Notes: generated by a model not told the origin, from the sequence alone. A stretch of 64,000 nucleotides of DNA from Holophagaceae bacterium (GCA_025361125.1 JANYBM010000140.1:46474-110473), one strand, 5' to 3'. Counted from the stretch's first letter, positions 53,839 through 62,616 are shown. Numbers and translations are program-made.

Positions 53839-55218
53839 CTAACGCTTGGCTGGCACGGCTGATTCCGTGTTGCGGAAAAGTTCTGGATAGGTGCCACGGC
53901 GTCGAATGACCCGGACCGCGTTGCCATCCACCAGGACCTCGGCTGGCATGGGACGGGCGTTGTACTCGCTGGCCATGGAGAAGCCATAAGCACCGGCATC
54001 AAGGATCACAACGAGGTCACCCGCCTCGGCCATGGGCAGCGTCCTGGCCTCGGCAAGGATGTCCCCGGTTTCGCAGACGTCTCCAGCGATGTCCACGAGT
54101 TTGGGGTCTTTGGTCTTTCCGATCACGCGCACGCGATGGTACGCCTTGTACATGGCCGGTCTCATCAAAGTATTGAAGCCTGCATCCACATTCACGAACG
54201 TCTTGAGGGGTGTCACTTTCACGGTGTTCACGCGCGTTAATAGGAAACCGGAACCCCCCACGAAGAATCGGCCTGGTTCCAGCCAAAGGGTCGGCTCATA
54301 GCCCGCCGCCGCGACGCCCTCTTTCCATACGGGCTCCAAAGCCTTGGCCAGATCGTCCGGCGACATCACCGTCTGCCCATCCTCATAAGGAATGCCCAAG
54401 CCGCCGCCCAAGTCCAGGAAGCTGAGTTTGATGCCCAGTTTTTCCTTGAGGTCCTTTACCAGCCCCAGCATTTTGCGGGCGGTAAGGACATAGCCATCGG
54501 CCTCAGTGATCTGTGAGCCGATGTGACAGTGGGCTCCTTCGATTCGGATCTCTGGCATCCCCTTGGCTTTCTCATAGGCTTTGAAGGCGAGGCCATCCTG
54601 AAGGTGCAACCCGAATTTCGATTCGGCGATGCCGGTATTGATCTGGTGGATCGTGTGGGGATCCACGCCCGGATTGACGCGGAAGGAGATGCGGGCCTGC
54701 TTTTTTTGTTGTCGGGCTTCGATCTGAATCTGGCCGAGTTCATCCAAGGAGTCCACATTGAGCACCGCGCCCAATTCGATGGCGCGGCGAATTTCTCCAG
54801 GGTTCTTGGAAGAGGAAGTGAACATGATCTCGGGGCCGGTGTAACCCACTCGCAGCGCCGTTTCGATCTCGCCCCGGGACACGACCTCGGCGCCGAGCCC
54901 TTTGGCTTTAAGCAATTTGATGACCACCGGATTGGTGTTGGCCTTGATGGCGTATAGGATTCTCAGCTTGGGAAAACGGGATGCAAAGGCGGTTTGCAGT
55001 GCTTGCACCTGCCCCTGGATATGCGGTTGGTCATAAATGTAGAGCGGAGTCCCGTAGGTTTCTGCGAGGCGGCGGAAGGCGGCGGTGACGCCCGGTTCTC
55101 CAGCCCGATCCGCGCGGGTGGCCATGAGCGCCTCGTGGAGCGTCGGTTTCGCCTCCTGGGCTTGCAGGCAGGGTACGGATAACAGGAGAAAGGTGAAAGC
55201 GAGGCGGCGCAGGGGCAC
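53839..55218 (-). CDS. Exported diaminopimelate decarboxylase-like enzyme
   Basis: 459 residues from a GTG at 55218 with GGAG six bases before it. A signal peptide is clear: two Arg, then LAFTFLLLSVPCLQA and QEA. The rest is a complete fold III PLP decarboxylase: LYAIKANTNP with Lys92, GAEVVSRGEIETAL, GAHCHIGSQI, LDLGGGLGIPY, LEPGRFF and GDVCETGDIL, all LysA features. LysA turns meso-DAP into L-lysine and CO2, normally in the cytosol. An exported form is unusual and suggests it acts on DAP freed from peptidoglycan in the periplasm. Broad D-amino acid decarboxylase activity is the alternative. It lies between the amidase and the VanX-YkuD fusion, same direction. Confidence 0.85.
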   Translation of the reverse strand: MPLRRLAFTFLLLSVPCLQAQEAKPTLHEALMATRADRAGEPGVTAAFRRLAETYGTPLYIYDQPHIQGQVQALQTAFASRFPKLRILYAIKANTNPVVIKLLKAKGLGAEVVSRGEIETALRVGYTGPEIMFTSSSKNPGEIRRAIELGAVLNVDSLDELGQIQIEARQQKKQARISFRVNPGVDPHTIHQINTGIAESKFGLHLQDGLAFKAYEKAKGMPEIRIEGAHCHIGSQITEADGYVLTARKMLGLVKDLKEKLGIKLSFLDLGGGLGIPYEDGQTVMSPDDLAKALEPVWKEGVAAAGYEPTLWLEPGRFFVGGSGFLLTRVNTVKVTPLKTFVNVDAGFNTLMRPAMYKAYHRVRVIGKTKDPKLVDIAGDVCETGDILAEARTLPMAEAGDLVVILDAGAYGFSMASEYNARPMPAEVLVDGNAVRVIRRRGTYPELFRNTESAVPAKR

Positions 55219-55289
55219 GGGGAACTCCAAATGAAAGGTGGATGCTAGGCAGAAGGACAGAGCGGTCGAAGGCGTATCCCGAAGCAGGG

Positions 55290-56711
55290 TCATGGGGTTT
55301 GCGGATGGATCTCGGGTGGCAAGTTCCAGGCTGCACAGGCGGAATCCAGGATCGGCTCTGGAACCTGAACCAACACCGGGTGCTGGGCCGGATCCAGCCA
55401 TCGGAGCACCGTGAGCAATTCCTCCGTGGCCAGGGCGGTGCAGCCCGAAGTGCCATTGCCAGGCGGCGGGGACACATGGAAGAAGATGCAGCTTCCGGCG
55501 CCTTTGCGGGGCTTCAAATCGTTGTAGTGGAGCACCACCATGTAGCGATAGTGATCTGTATCCATGCGCAGGTACTCCGCGGATCGCCAGGTTCTGGGCG
55601 CGTCTGGCGTAGTCAAATGGACGAGTTTTGCGTAGTCCTTGTCATCCGGATCGTCCACGCAGCGATCGCACTTGGTAGCCATGGTGTAGGGCAGGCGGAC
55701 ACCTTCCGGGGCTTTCGGCGCGTAACCCCACATACCCCCAAAAGTGAGAACGCCCGCGGGGGAGCGGCCATCCCCTTCACGTTTCACGGGGCCAGGAGCA
55801 GGCGGTGGAGGGGCACCCTCATCGCTTCGCCACGCCATGCCCTTGCCACCAATCCAAACAGGTAGCGGGGCGCCCACGGGTGCGAAGCTCCCCGCTTGAA
55901 GTTCATATCGCTGCATCGATCCTTTGGGATTGTTCCAATCAGGTGTGGTGACCAGGAGGATCTGGCCTGCCCGCGCCAAGTCCGCTGACTTCCCGACGAT
56001 GGCTTCGAAAGGCAGGTTCATGTTCGGGTAATCGGCACTGGTGACGTGATCAAAATGCCACCATTCCTCCTTGAGAACCTTGAAGCCCTCGGCTTCCATG
56101 GAAGCGCGCAACAGGTCCCGGTTGCGCCGGGCTTCAGCGGAACCTTCCGCATAGTCTGAGTGGGAGCGCGGGGACATCTCGTCATAGTCGCTGGGCATGG
56201 CGGCAGCGGCTCCATCCGCCAAGCGGATCAGGTCCAGATCCACCGCGCAACCGCGGTTGTGCACGGATCCTTTGGCAGGATCGGCGACATACTCATGGTT
56301 CTCGGGCGGGGTGGCCTCCCAGAAAACTTTGGTGACCCACCAGGGACGGTAGGCATCATGGATCCGCAAGGCAAAACCGGAGCGCAGGAGCGCGTGGTTC
56401 ACGCGCACCAAAGCATCGGCCACGGGACGCTGCAGGAAGGCTTTGGCCTCGCCATAGACTGGTGTGTGCAGAAAGTTGTCCTTGGAGGCGTAACGGATGT
56501 CCAATCGCAGGGTGGGGTCAAGGGTGGTGATCTCCACCAGATCCGGCTTGCTTCTGGTTTGAGGCCAGTGGGGAGGTGTGGCGGCACGGGCCTCTTTGAT
56601 AAGCTCGGCCACAGGTCGCTGAGTAAAGCTTTGCGCCGAGGCAACCCCAGCCCCGACACCTAAGGCCGTGGCCAGCGCAAGGCAAACAGAAATCAACCTG
56701 GCCATGGACAT
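55290..56711 (-). CDS. Exported D-Ala-D-Ala dipeptidase (VanX) fused to a YkuD-like L,D-transpeptidase domain
   Basis: 473 residues from ATG 56711 with GGAG upstream. A signal peptide (ARLISVCLALATALGVGAGVASA) is followed by a VanX/peptidase M15D domain: YRPWW, SVHNRGCAVDLDL (zinc ligands His151, Asp158) and KEEWWHFDH (Glu216, His219). From about residue 235 a second domain shows VKREGDGRSPAGVLTFG and a terminal FHVSPPPGNGTSGCTAL, the HxxxxxxxxxSGC pattern of YkuD proteins. The first part frees D-Ala; the second may act on L,D-bonds. This fusion is not one I know as standard. It lies between alanine racemase and the decarboxylase. Confidence 0.82.
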   Translation of the reverse strand: MSMARLISVCLALATALGVGAGVASAQSFTQRPVAELIKEARAATPPHWPQTRSKPDLVEITTLDPTLRLDIRYASKDNFLHTPVYGEAKAFLQRPVADALVRVNHALLRSGFALRIHDAYRPWWVTKVFWEATPPENHEYVADPAKGSVHNRGCAVDLDLIRLADGAAAAMPSDYDEMSPRSHSDYAEGSAEARRNRDLLRASMEAEGFKVLKEEWWHFDHVTSADYPNMNLPFEAIVGKSADLARAGQILLVTTPDWNNPKGSMQRYELQAGSFAPVGAPLPVWIGGKGMAWRSDEGAPPPPAPGPVKREGDGRSPAGVLTFGGMWGYAPKAPEGVRLPYTMATKCDRCVDDPDDKDYAKLVHLTTPDAPRTWRSAEYLRMDTDHYRYMVVLHYNDLKPRKGAGSCIFFHVSPPPGNGTSGCTALATEELLTVLRWLDPAQHPVLVQVPEPILDSACAAWNLPPEIHPQTP

Positions 56712-56724
56712 GCTGTTTCTCCGT

Positions 56725-57909
56725 TCAGGTGTGCTTCCGGGCAACGCGCCGATGGAGGGCGCAGGTGACTTCATAGGGGATGGTGCCCAGGAGCCGCGCC
56801 GTTGCCGCTACGGAATGCGGATCCTTTGGCTTCCGGCTGAGCAGGACCATGGACTCGCCTGGATGGATGGCCACGGATTCAGGCACTACGACGGTCAAGG
56901 AGTCCATGGACACCCGCCCCACCACCGGATAAGTGATGCCCTTGTAGCCTGCCCAGGCCCGGTTCGCCAGGGCGCGCGGGTACCCATCCGCGTACCCGCA
57001 GTTCAGGGTCACGAGCTTGACTGGATGGGGCGCCACATAGGTGCAGCCGTAGCCCACGGTGGTACCCGCAGGGATGACCACAGCCCGGAACACTTCAGCG
57101 CTGAGTTCAAGAATCGGTAGCAGTCCGGCTTGCTGGGCCTCCTCCAATTCCGAAAGTCCGTAGAGCGAGATCCCACAACGCACGTGGGTGTCACCCTCCG
57201 TGAAGCCACGCAGGCACCCGGCGCTATTGGCGTGGTGGACCTGACGCAGGGAAATGCCGGCATCGCGCAACTGGGCCAAGGCACCCAGGAACCTGCTTCG
57301 TTGTACTTGGGTGAAACGGGTGTCGGTTTCGTCCGCTGCAGCAAAATGCGCCATGGCGCCTAGAAGCCAGGGCTGGAGGCGTCGGATCGGATCGAGGCAG
57401 GCCCCCAGTTCAGAGATCAACAAGCCCGATCGGCCCATGCCCGTATCCAATTTCAGGTGCAGGCCCACCGGGTGCTGCGGCACAAGTTTCGCCAATTCCA
57501 AAAGGTGGTCCGCGGAAACGACCGTGAGGTCAATGCCATGCGTGGATGCCAAGGGCAGGGATTCCGGCCGGACGCCACCGAACACGAGGATCGGTGATGA
57601 GATGCGCGCGCGCCTCAGTTCCAGTGCCTCTGGCAGCGTCGCCACACAAAAGCCCGCCACATGAGCGGCCTCCAATGCTTGAGCCACCTGGACCGCGCCG
57701 TGGCCATAAGCGTCCGCCTTGACCACCGCAAGAATGCCGAGCCCCTTGGCAACCTGGCGCATGGCATTCAAGTTCTGGATGAGCTGATCAAGATCCACCC
57801 TGGCAACCAAGCCGTCCCCGTCTCCGGGCAAGTTGGCTGGCGGTGCCACTGTTTTACTGACGCTAGGCATATCGCCATGGTAACGGCTTTGGAATTCATC
57901 AAGGGTCAT
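56725..57909 (-). CDS. alr: Alanine racemase
   Basis: 394 residues. Motifs: LAVVKADAYGHG with the PLP lysine, LHLKLDTGMGRSG, HHANSAGCLRG, RCGISLYGL (catalytic Tyr region near the end: VGYGCTYVAPHP) and GRVSMDSLTVVV. It interconverts L- and D-Ala. It has no signal peptide, unlike its neighbours, so is probably cytosolic and may handle D-Ala released by the VanX-type dipeptidase after import. A start at 57870 (MPSVSK) is possible; the longer N-terminus has no ribosome site. It diverges from the NlpC/P60 gene with 59 bases between. Confidence 0.93.
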   Translation of the reverse strand: MTLDEFQSRYHGDMPSVSKTVAPPANLPGDGDGLVARVDLDQLIQNLNAMRQVAKGLGILAVVKADAYGHGAVQVAQALEAAHVAGFCVATLPEALELRRARISSPILVFGGVRPESLPLASTHGIDLTVVSADHLLELAKLVPQHPVGLHLKLDTGMGRSGLLISELGACLDPIRRLQPWLLGAMAHFAAADETDTRFTQVQRSRFLGALAQLRDAGISLRQVHHANSAGCLRGFTEGDTHVRCGISLYGLSELEEAQQAGLLPILELSAEVFRAVVIPAGTTVGYGCTYVAPHPVKLVTLNCGYADGYPRALANRAWAGYKGITYPVVGRVSMDSLTVVVPESVAIHPGESMVLLSRKPKDPHSVAATARLLGTIPYEVTCALHRRVARKHT

Positions 57910-57968
57910 TCACATGCAAAGATGGTGCATTCATCGAATCATTCGGAAGCCGAGGATGAGGTCACACT

Positions 57969-58862
57969 ATGAGCAGAACAGGATGGCGCGGACTTCTGGC
58001 CTATGTGCTGATGGCGTTGGCCGCCCTGCCCGCTTGGACCAAGGATCCAGTTGCCTATGTGGTCATCAGGCCGGTCGTGAACCTGTACCACGGTCCACGT
58101 GAGGATACGGATGTGGTTTCCCAAACACTATTGGGCGCGCGTCTGGTGGAACTGGATCGAGCGGAGGGCTGGGCCCGCGTTAAAGGCGATGACGACTATC
58201 CGGGGTGGCTCCAGCTTGCCAGCCTTCGCGCGTTGGATGCCGGTGAACGCTATCCAAGCTCCCTGGAGCCTGGGAATGTCGTGGCGGTTGATGCCCTGGG
58301 GGCGAATCTATACCTTGAACCGGACCTGACCAAACATGCTCCGGTCATGACCATTCCCTACGGTATTCGACTGGAACGGGTGAACGGTGGGAAGGATTCC
58401 CAGCGATGGCTGGAGATCAAGCTGCCGGACCACAGCATCGCCTGGATCCAATCCGGGGACGTGCGCACAGATCTCAAGCCGCTCGGGCTCAAAGCTTCAC
58501 TCGAGCTGGCACAGCGTTTTCTGGGCGTCACTTACACCTGGGGAGGTTCCTCCAGTTTCGGCTTTGATTGCTCGGGTTTCACCCAGACCATTCTCCGAAG
58601 CCGGGGCGTGATCATGCCCCGGGACGCCAATATCCAGGCCGATTGGTCGGGACTGGTTCCGGTGCCGGACCGCCAACAGCTCCAGCCCGGCGACCTGCTG
58701 TTCTTCGGCAAGGACAAGGCCCATATCACCCACACCGGGATGTACCTTGGTAAGGATTCCTTCATTCATGACACGACCCATGATCACCCCCGAACTCAGA
58801 TCTCGGACCTCGGGGATTCTTATTGGTCCAAGCTCCTGGTAGCGATGCGGAGGCTCAAATGA
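57969..58862 (+). CDS. Exported NlpC/P60 gamma-D-glutamyl-diamino acid endopeptidase (YkfC-like)
   Basis: 297 residues. A signal peptide (LLAYVLMALAALPAW) is followed by two SH3b domains (about 28-90 and 100-165) and an NlpC/P60 domain with Cys201 in FDCSGF, His255 in ITHTGMYLG and His271. YkfC-type enzymes cut between D-Glu and meso-DAP in L-Ala-D-Glu-mDAP. The gene is coupled by a 4-base overlap to an Ala-Glu epimerase, as in the ykfB-ykfC pair of Bacillus, where both work in the cytosol; here both look exported. Confidence 0.9.
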   Translation: MSRTGWRGLLAYVLMALAALPAWTKDPVAYVVIRPVVNLYHGPREDTDVVSQTLLGARLVELDRAEGWARVKGDDDYPGWLQLASLRALDAGERYPSSLEPGNVVAVDALGANLYLEPDLTKHAPVMTIPYGIRLERVNGGKDSQRWLEIKLPDHSIAWIQSGDVRTDLKPLGLKASLELAQRFLGVTYTWGGSSSFGFDCSGFTQTILRSRGVIMPRDANIQADWSGLVPVPDRQQLQPGDLLFFGKDKAHITHTGMYLGKDSFIHDTTHDHPRTQISDLGDSYWSKLLVAMRRLK

Positions 58863-59992
58863 ATCGGCGTGAATTATTCCAGACCCTGGCCGCAGGCACT
58901 GCCGGCGCGACGCTCCTGGGCCGCGACGTGCTCGTGGCACCTCTCAGTAAAACGAAGGGCCCTGGCACCACCTCGTTTTCAACCCAGGTTCGGCGCTTGC
59001 AACTTCGGCATACCTGGACCACCACCATGTCCTCCAGTTCCTACCGGGACACTCTGCATACGCAGTTCACGCGCGAGGGTATCACCGGGTATGGCGAAGG
59101 GGCCGGCATTGTCCGCTACCAGCAGAATGCCCTCGGAGGCCAGAAGGCATTGGAAGCGTTGCAGTCCGTGATCACCGCCACGGACCCCTGGGGCTTCGAA
59201 AAATTCATTGCCGAACTAGACCACCTGTTGCCGGGTCAGCGGGCCGCATTGGCTGCTGTGGATATCGCCCTCCTGGACTGGATCTGCAAGAAACTGGGCG
59301 TCCCCATTTACCGTTTCTTCGGCTTGGATCCTGCGGATGCGGCCATCACCAACATGTCCATCGGCATTGACACGCCAGAGATAACCAAGCAAAAGGTGCG
59401 TGAGGCCGAGGATTTCCCATTCCTCAAGGTCAAGGTCGGCCTTGCCTCGGACGAGGCCACCATTGACGCCGTTCGCAGTGTCACCAAGAAACCGCTCCGG
59501 GTGGATGCCAACGAAGGCTGGACCAGCAAGGAGGAAGCCGTCAGGAAGATCAACTGGCTGGAATCCCAAGGCGTGCAATTCATCGAGCAACCCTTGCCCG
59601 CCCACATGCTTGAGGAAGCCCGGTGGGTGCGCAGCCGGGTGCATATGCCGATCTTCGCTGACGAGGCCTGCCATTCCGCAGCGGACATTCCGAAGCTGCG
59701 CGATGGCTTTGATGGCATCGTCATCAAGCTCGACAAGTCTGGTGGCTTTATCGAAGCCCACCGGCAGATCACCGTGGCCAAGGCTCTGGGCATGAAGACC
59801 CTGCTCGGCTGCATGGTCTCAAGTTCCTGCACCATCACCGCGGCGGCACACCTCTCTCCACTGGTGGACTATGCCGATCTGGACGGCAACCTTCTGATCT
59901 CCAACGATCCATTCACAGGCGTGACCGTGCACAAGGGCAAGCTCATTTTGCCAAACACGCCGGGGCTGGGCCTCCACTTAACCAAGGCCTGA
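58859..59992 (+). CDS. Exported L-Ala-D/L-Glu epimerase (enolase superfamily)
   Basis: 377 residues from ATG 58859 (overlap ATGA, GGAGG upstream). The N-terminus NRRELFQTLAAGTAGATLLG has a twin-arginine and hydrophobic stretch, like a Tat signal. The barrel has KVKVG (Lys190, Lys192), VDANEGW (Asp216), EQPLP (Glu244), ADEAC (Asp268) and VIKLDKSGG, the pattern of dipeptide epimerases and muconate lactonisers. It converts L-Ala-D-Glu from the adjacent endopeptidase to L-Ala-L-Glu. Cofactor-bearing or prefolded enzymes often use Tat, which suits a metal enzyme. Location in the periplasm is inferred. Confidence 0.86.
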   Translation: MNRRELFQTLAAGTAGATLLGRDVLVAPLSKTKGPGTTSFSTQVRRLQLRHTWTTTMSSSSYRDTLHTQFTREGITGYGEGAGIVRYQQNALGGQKALEALQSVITATDPWGFEKFIAELDHLLPGQRAALAAVDIALLDWICKKLGVPIYRFFGLDPADAAITNMSIGIDTPEITKQKVREAEDFPFLKVKVGLASDEATIDAVRSVTKKPLRVDANEGWTSKEEAVRKINWLESQGVQFIEQPLPAHMLEEARWVRSRVHMPIFADEACHSAADIPKLRDGFDGIVIKLDKSGGFIEAHRQITVAKALGMKTLLGCMVSSSCTITAAAHLSPLVDYADLDGNLLISNDPFTGVTVHKGKLILPNTPGLGLHLTKA

Positions 59993-60023
59993 AAGTCCCA
60001 CCAGCCTTGGCTTGGAGATCCGC

Positions 60024-61166
60024 ATGAAGCAAAGAACCATCCTGAATCTTCTGAAATCCCTGATCTATGGGCTAGCCCTGAGTCTTACGCTTTCGGCCCA
60101 GACCCCCGATCGATTTCTGGATCAGCCCAGATCCGCCGGAGACGGCCTCCGTCTGGTCGTCTTCAACCCTACGGCCTTCAACATCAAGGCCCTGGCCACC
60201 CTGCGGGAAAAGGGAATCCTCGATGTTCAAGGTCTCACCGTGGTTGGAGTCTTCCACGTCAGCCAGAAGGATGACTTTGAGGATTCCAAAAAACTCGTCC
60301 GTGAAAACGGTCTCGACTGGGTCAAGTTCCACGCGATCTCAGGCGCCATCAGCGAACCCGATATCTTCAAGAACAATGCCTGTACGCCTGAATTTGAAAC
60401 CATTCTCAAAAAAGCAGACGGTGTCATTTTTTTCGGTGGCCCAGATATCCCATCGTCCATTTTTCAGAGGAAGACCAGCCTGCTTGTGGAGATCACGGAT
60501 CCCTATCGGCACTATCTTGAACTCTCCGCGATCTTTCACTTTTTAGGCGGAGCTCAGGACCCAAAAAGCCCTGCGCTGCTCGATTCACGACCCAAGTTTG
60601 CGGTTCTTGGAATTTGTCTTGGTTTCCAGAGTTTGAATGTAGGAACGGGTGGAACGCTTACCCAGGACATCTGGTCCGAGAGCTACGGAAAAGCCAATGT
60701 GGAGGACGCGATCGCGCTGGGTCCCGAGCGGTGGCACAACAATCCCTATCAACGGCTGTACCCCCAGGACAAGCTCATGCCCTACAACTTCCACACCCTC
60801 AATCTCATGGGAAAAGGCAAACTCGTGAAGGACCTCGGCTTCAACATGAGGGATCATCCGCGAGTTCTCAGCTCCCACCATCAGGCCCTCGGGGCACTCG
60901 GCCAAGGCTGGTCCACCATCGCCACTTCCCGGGATGGCAAAATTATCGAAGCCATTGAACACCAAAATTTCCCTAATGTTCTTGGCATCCAATTTCATCC
61001 TGAACATCCCATGTTGTGGGATGTCGAGCCTCGTTTCCGGCAACAGCCTGGTGACCCACTGACTAGCTACCACGCCATCCTTGCGGGAACCCCCGGCAGC
61101 CTGGAATTCAACCAGGCGATCTGGAAATGGTTCGGCGAAAAGCTTAAGGAAAGTCACGGCCATTGA
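60024..61166 (+). CDS. Exported class-I glutamine amidotransferase-like (peptidase C26/gamma-glutamyl) hydrolase
   Basis: 380 residues from ATG 60024 with GGAG upstream. A signal peptide (NLLKSLIYGLALSLTLSA) is followed by a Rossmann-like region, FFGGPDIPSS, the nucleophile motif LGICLGFQSLN (Cys198), SHHQALGALGQGW and IQFHPEHPMLW with the catalytic His. This matches peptidase C26-type hydrolases, which cleave gamma-glutamyl bonds. Close to a D-Glu-DAP endopeptidase, an Ala-Glu epimerase and an exported glutamate racemase, it may cleave a gamma-glutamyl peptide of the stem. The exact activity is not established. Its stop converges with the racemase stop. Confidence 0.72.
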   Translation: MKQRTILNLLKSLIYGLALSLTLSAQTPDRFLDQPRSAGDGLRLVVFNPTAFNIKALATLREKGILDVQGLTVVGVFHVSQKDDFEDSKKLVRENGLDWVKFHAISGAISEPDIFKNNACTPEFETILKKADGVIFFGGPDIPSSIFQRKTSLLVEITDPYRHYLELSAIFHFLGGAQDPKSPALLDSRPKFAVLGICLGFQSLNVGTGGTLTQDIWSESYGKANVEDAIALGPERWHNNPYQRLYPQDKLMPYNFHTLNLMGKGKLVKDLGFNMRDHPRVLSSHHQALGALGQGWSTIATSRDGKIIEAIEHQNFPNVLGIQFHPEHPMLWDVEPRFRQQPGDPLTSYHAILAGTPGSLEFNQAIWKWFGEKLKESHGH

Positions 61167-61182
61167 CAAAAAGCATCAGCCA

Positions 61183-62616
61183 TCAGCGGCGAGTTTCTTT
61201 CATGGCCTGCCACACCTTTGGAAGCGCCTGCACAAGGCTGCGCGAAGCAGCGGGCAGGTTGTCCGGCGTGAGCGTCACGACGGTCGTATCTTCTTTTTCA
61301 AAATTCCCCAGGGCGCGACCCAGGCGATAAGCATTGTCCAAAGTACCGTCGCTTCCCAGCATCACCCCAGCTGCGGTGGAATTGGGAACCGAGAAGTAGA
61401 AGCTTGCCACGACGGGCTTGACACGGGAGGAGGGTGCCCGCCTGAGTTGGCGCGCTGACATTTCCCGGAACAGAGCTTTGGCCGATTGTTCCGCTGGATT
61501 CACCAGGATCAGCCCCTGAGACAGGCGCGAAGCAAAGGGCTGAGCGCCACCCTCATCCCGGTACACCCTTGTGCGATGGAACGCTTCGACCAGGTCGCGC
61601 TCCACCAGTGGAAAGTGGGTGCAACCCAGCACCACCAAACCCATGGGCGGCGCTTGCGGGTGCTGGTCACGGAAGCCTGTCATGAGGCTGGCCACATCGA
61701 AACGGATGTAGCCCAGCACCGTATTGAGGGTGCCCCCAAGGAGTTGGTTTGCTTCCAGTCCGCTCACCAAGGACACTTCTGCATTCAAGGCGGGGCCTTG
61801 GTAGGGCACGGGACGCGCAGTAGCTCCGGCTTCGGTGACGAAGGCAGGATTGCCTTCGATGGCCCCGGCAAGACCCACGCTGCCCTGTTGGATTACGGTG
61901 GGAATTGCCTTCCCTAACCGGGCCGCAGCCTTGGCGATGGCCGCCGGGTAGGCCCCCGAAGCACAGGTGCCCACCGTGGCCAGGACGCCCACCGAAGGCG
62001 CCGGCCCCGCTACCGGCAACAACTCCGCCACCGCCTCGGCTCCGGCATCCACCACGCCGATGACCGGGATGTTCACGCCCCATTCCTTCAAGGCGCTTCG
62101 GAGATCCTCTATGCCATAAGCAGTGCCTGTGTTGCAGGCGATGACGATGGCTTTCACGGACGGCTTGTCGAAGCGCACGGGCTTGCTCGCGCCCTTGCGA
62201 TAGCGATGGCCCATCAGAAAGACCGAGTCCTTTAGGATCAATTCCCGCAGGAGGTCCGTCCGGCCCGCAGCCGGATAATTTCCATAGGGCATGTTGGCTT
62301 GGTCGCCCAAGTAGATGAAGCGTTCGCCGGCGAAGTCTGGAATACCGTCTGGCACCGCTTGCAAGGTCCGATTGTTGACCACATCCAGACTCAGCAGAGC
62401 TTCCAGGACCGTCAGGCCGCCGATGCCCGAATCGAAGACACCGATCGGGAGATCTTCAAGATGACCGTGCCGCAACTTTATGAGGTCGGCAGAATAGAGC
62501 ACCCTTCCTTTAGGATGCGCCACAACATGGGCCTTCAGGGGGGCCAGGGCATCCTGGGCAAAACCCTGGACAAACAGGGTTGCAGAAAGCAGAAAAGCCC
62601 CACCCAGACAGCGCAT
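61183..62616 (-). CDS. Exported, enlarged glutamate racemase-like enzyme
   Basis: 477 residues from ATG 62616 (AAGGGA nine bases upstream), against about 265 for normal MurI. A signal peptide (CLGGAFLLSATLFVQGFA) is clear. The Asp/Glu racemase core is intact: IGVFDSGIGGLTVLEALL (Asp62, Ser63), YLGDQANMPYGNY, IACNTGTA with Cys161 and LGCTHFPL with Cys332. Extra sequence lies between the two cysteines (about 240-320) and at the C-terminus. It probably interconverts D- and L-Glu without PLP. Export of a glutamate racemase is unusual. It faces the C26-like gene tail to tail. Confidence 0.85.
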   Translation of the reverse strand: MRCLGGAFLLSATLFVQGFAQDALAPLKAHVVAHPKGRVLYSADLIKLRHGHLEDLPIGVFDSGIGGLTVLEALLSLDVVNNRTLQAVPDGIPDFAGERFIYLGDQANMPYGNYPAAGRTDLLRELILKDSVFLMGHRYRKGASKPVRFDKPSVKAIVIACNTGTAYGIEDLRSALKEWGVNIPVIGVVDAGAEAVAELLPVAGPAPSVGVLATVGTCASGAYPAAIAKAAARLGKAIPTVIQQGSVGLAGAIEGNPAFVTEAGATARPVPYQGPALNAEVSLVSGLEANQLLGGTLNTVLGYIRFDVASLMTGFRDQHPQAPPMGLVVLGCTHFPLVERDLVEAFHRTRVYRDEGGAQPFASRLSQGLILVNPAEQSAKALFREMSARQLRRAPSSRVKPVVASFYFSVPNSTAAGVMLGSDGTLDNAYRLGRALGNFEKEDTTVVTLTPDNLPAASRSLVQALPKVWQAMKETRR

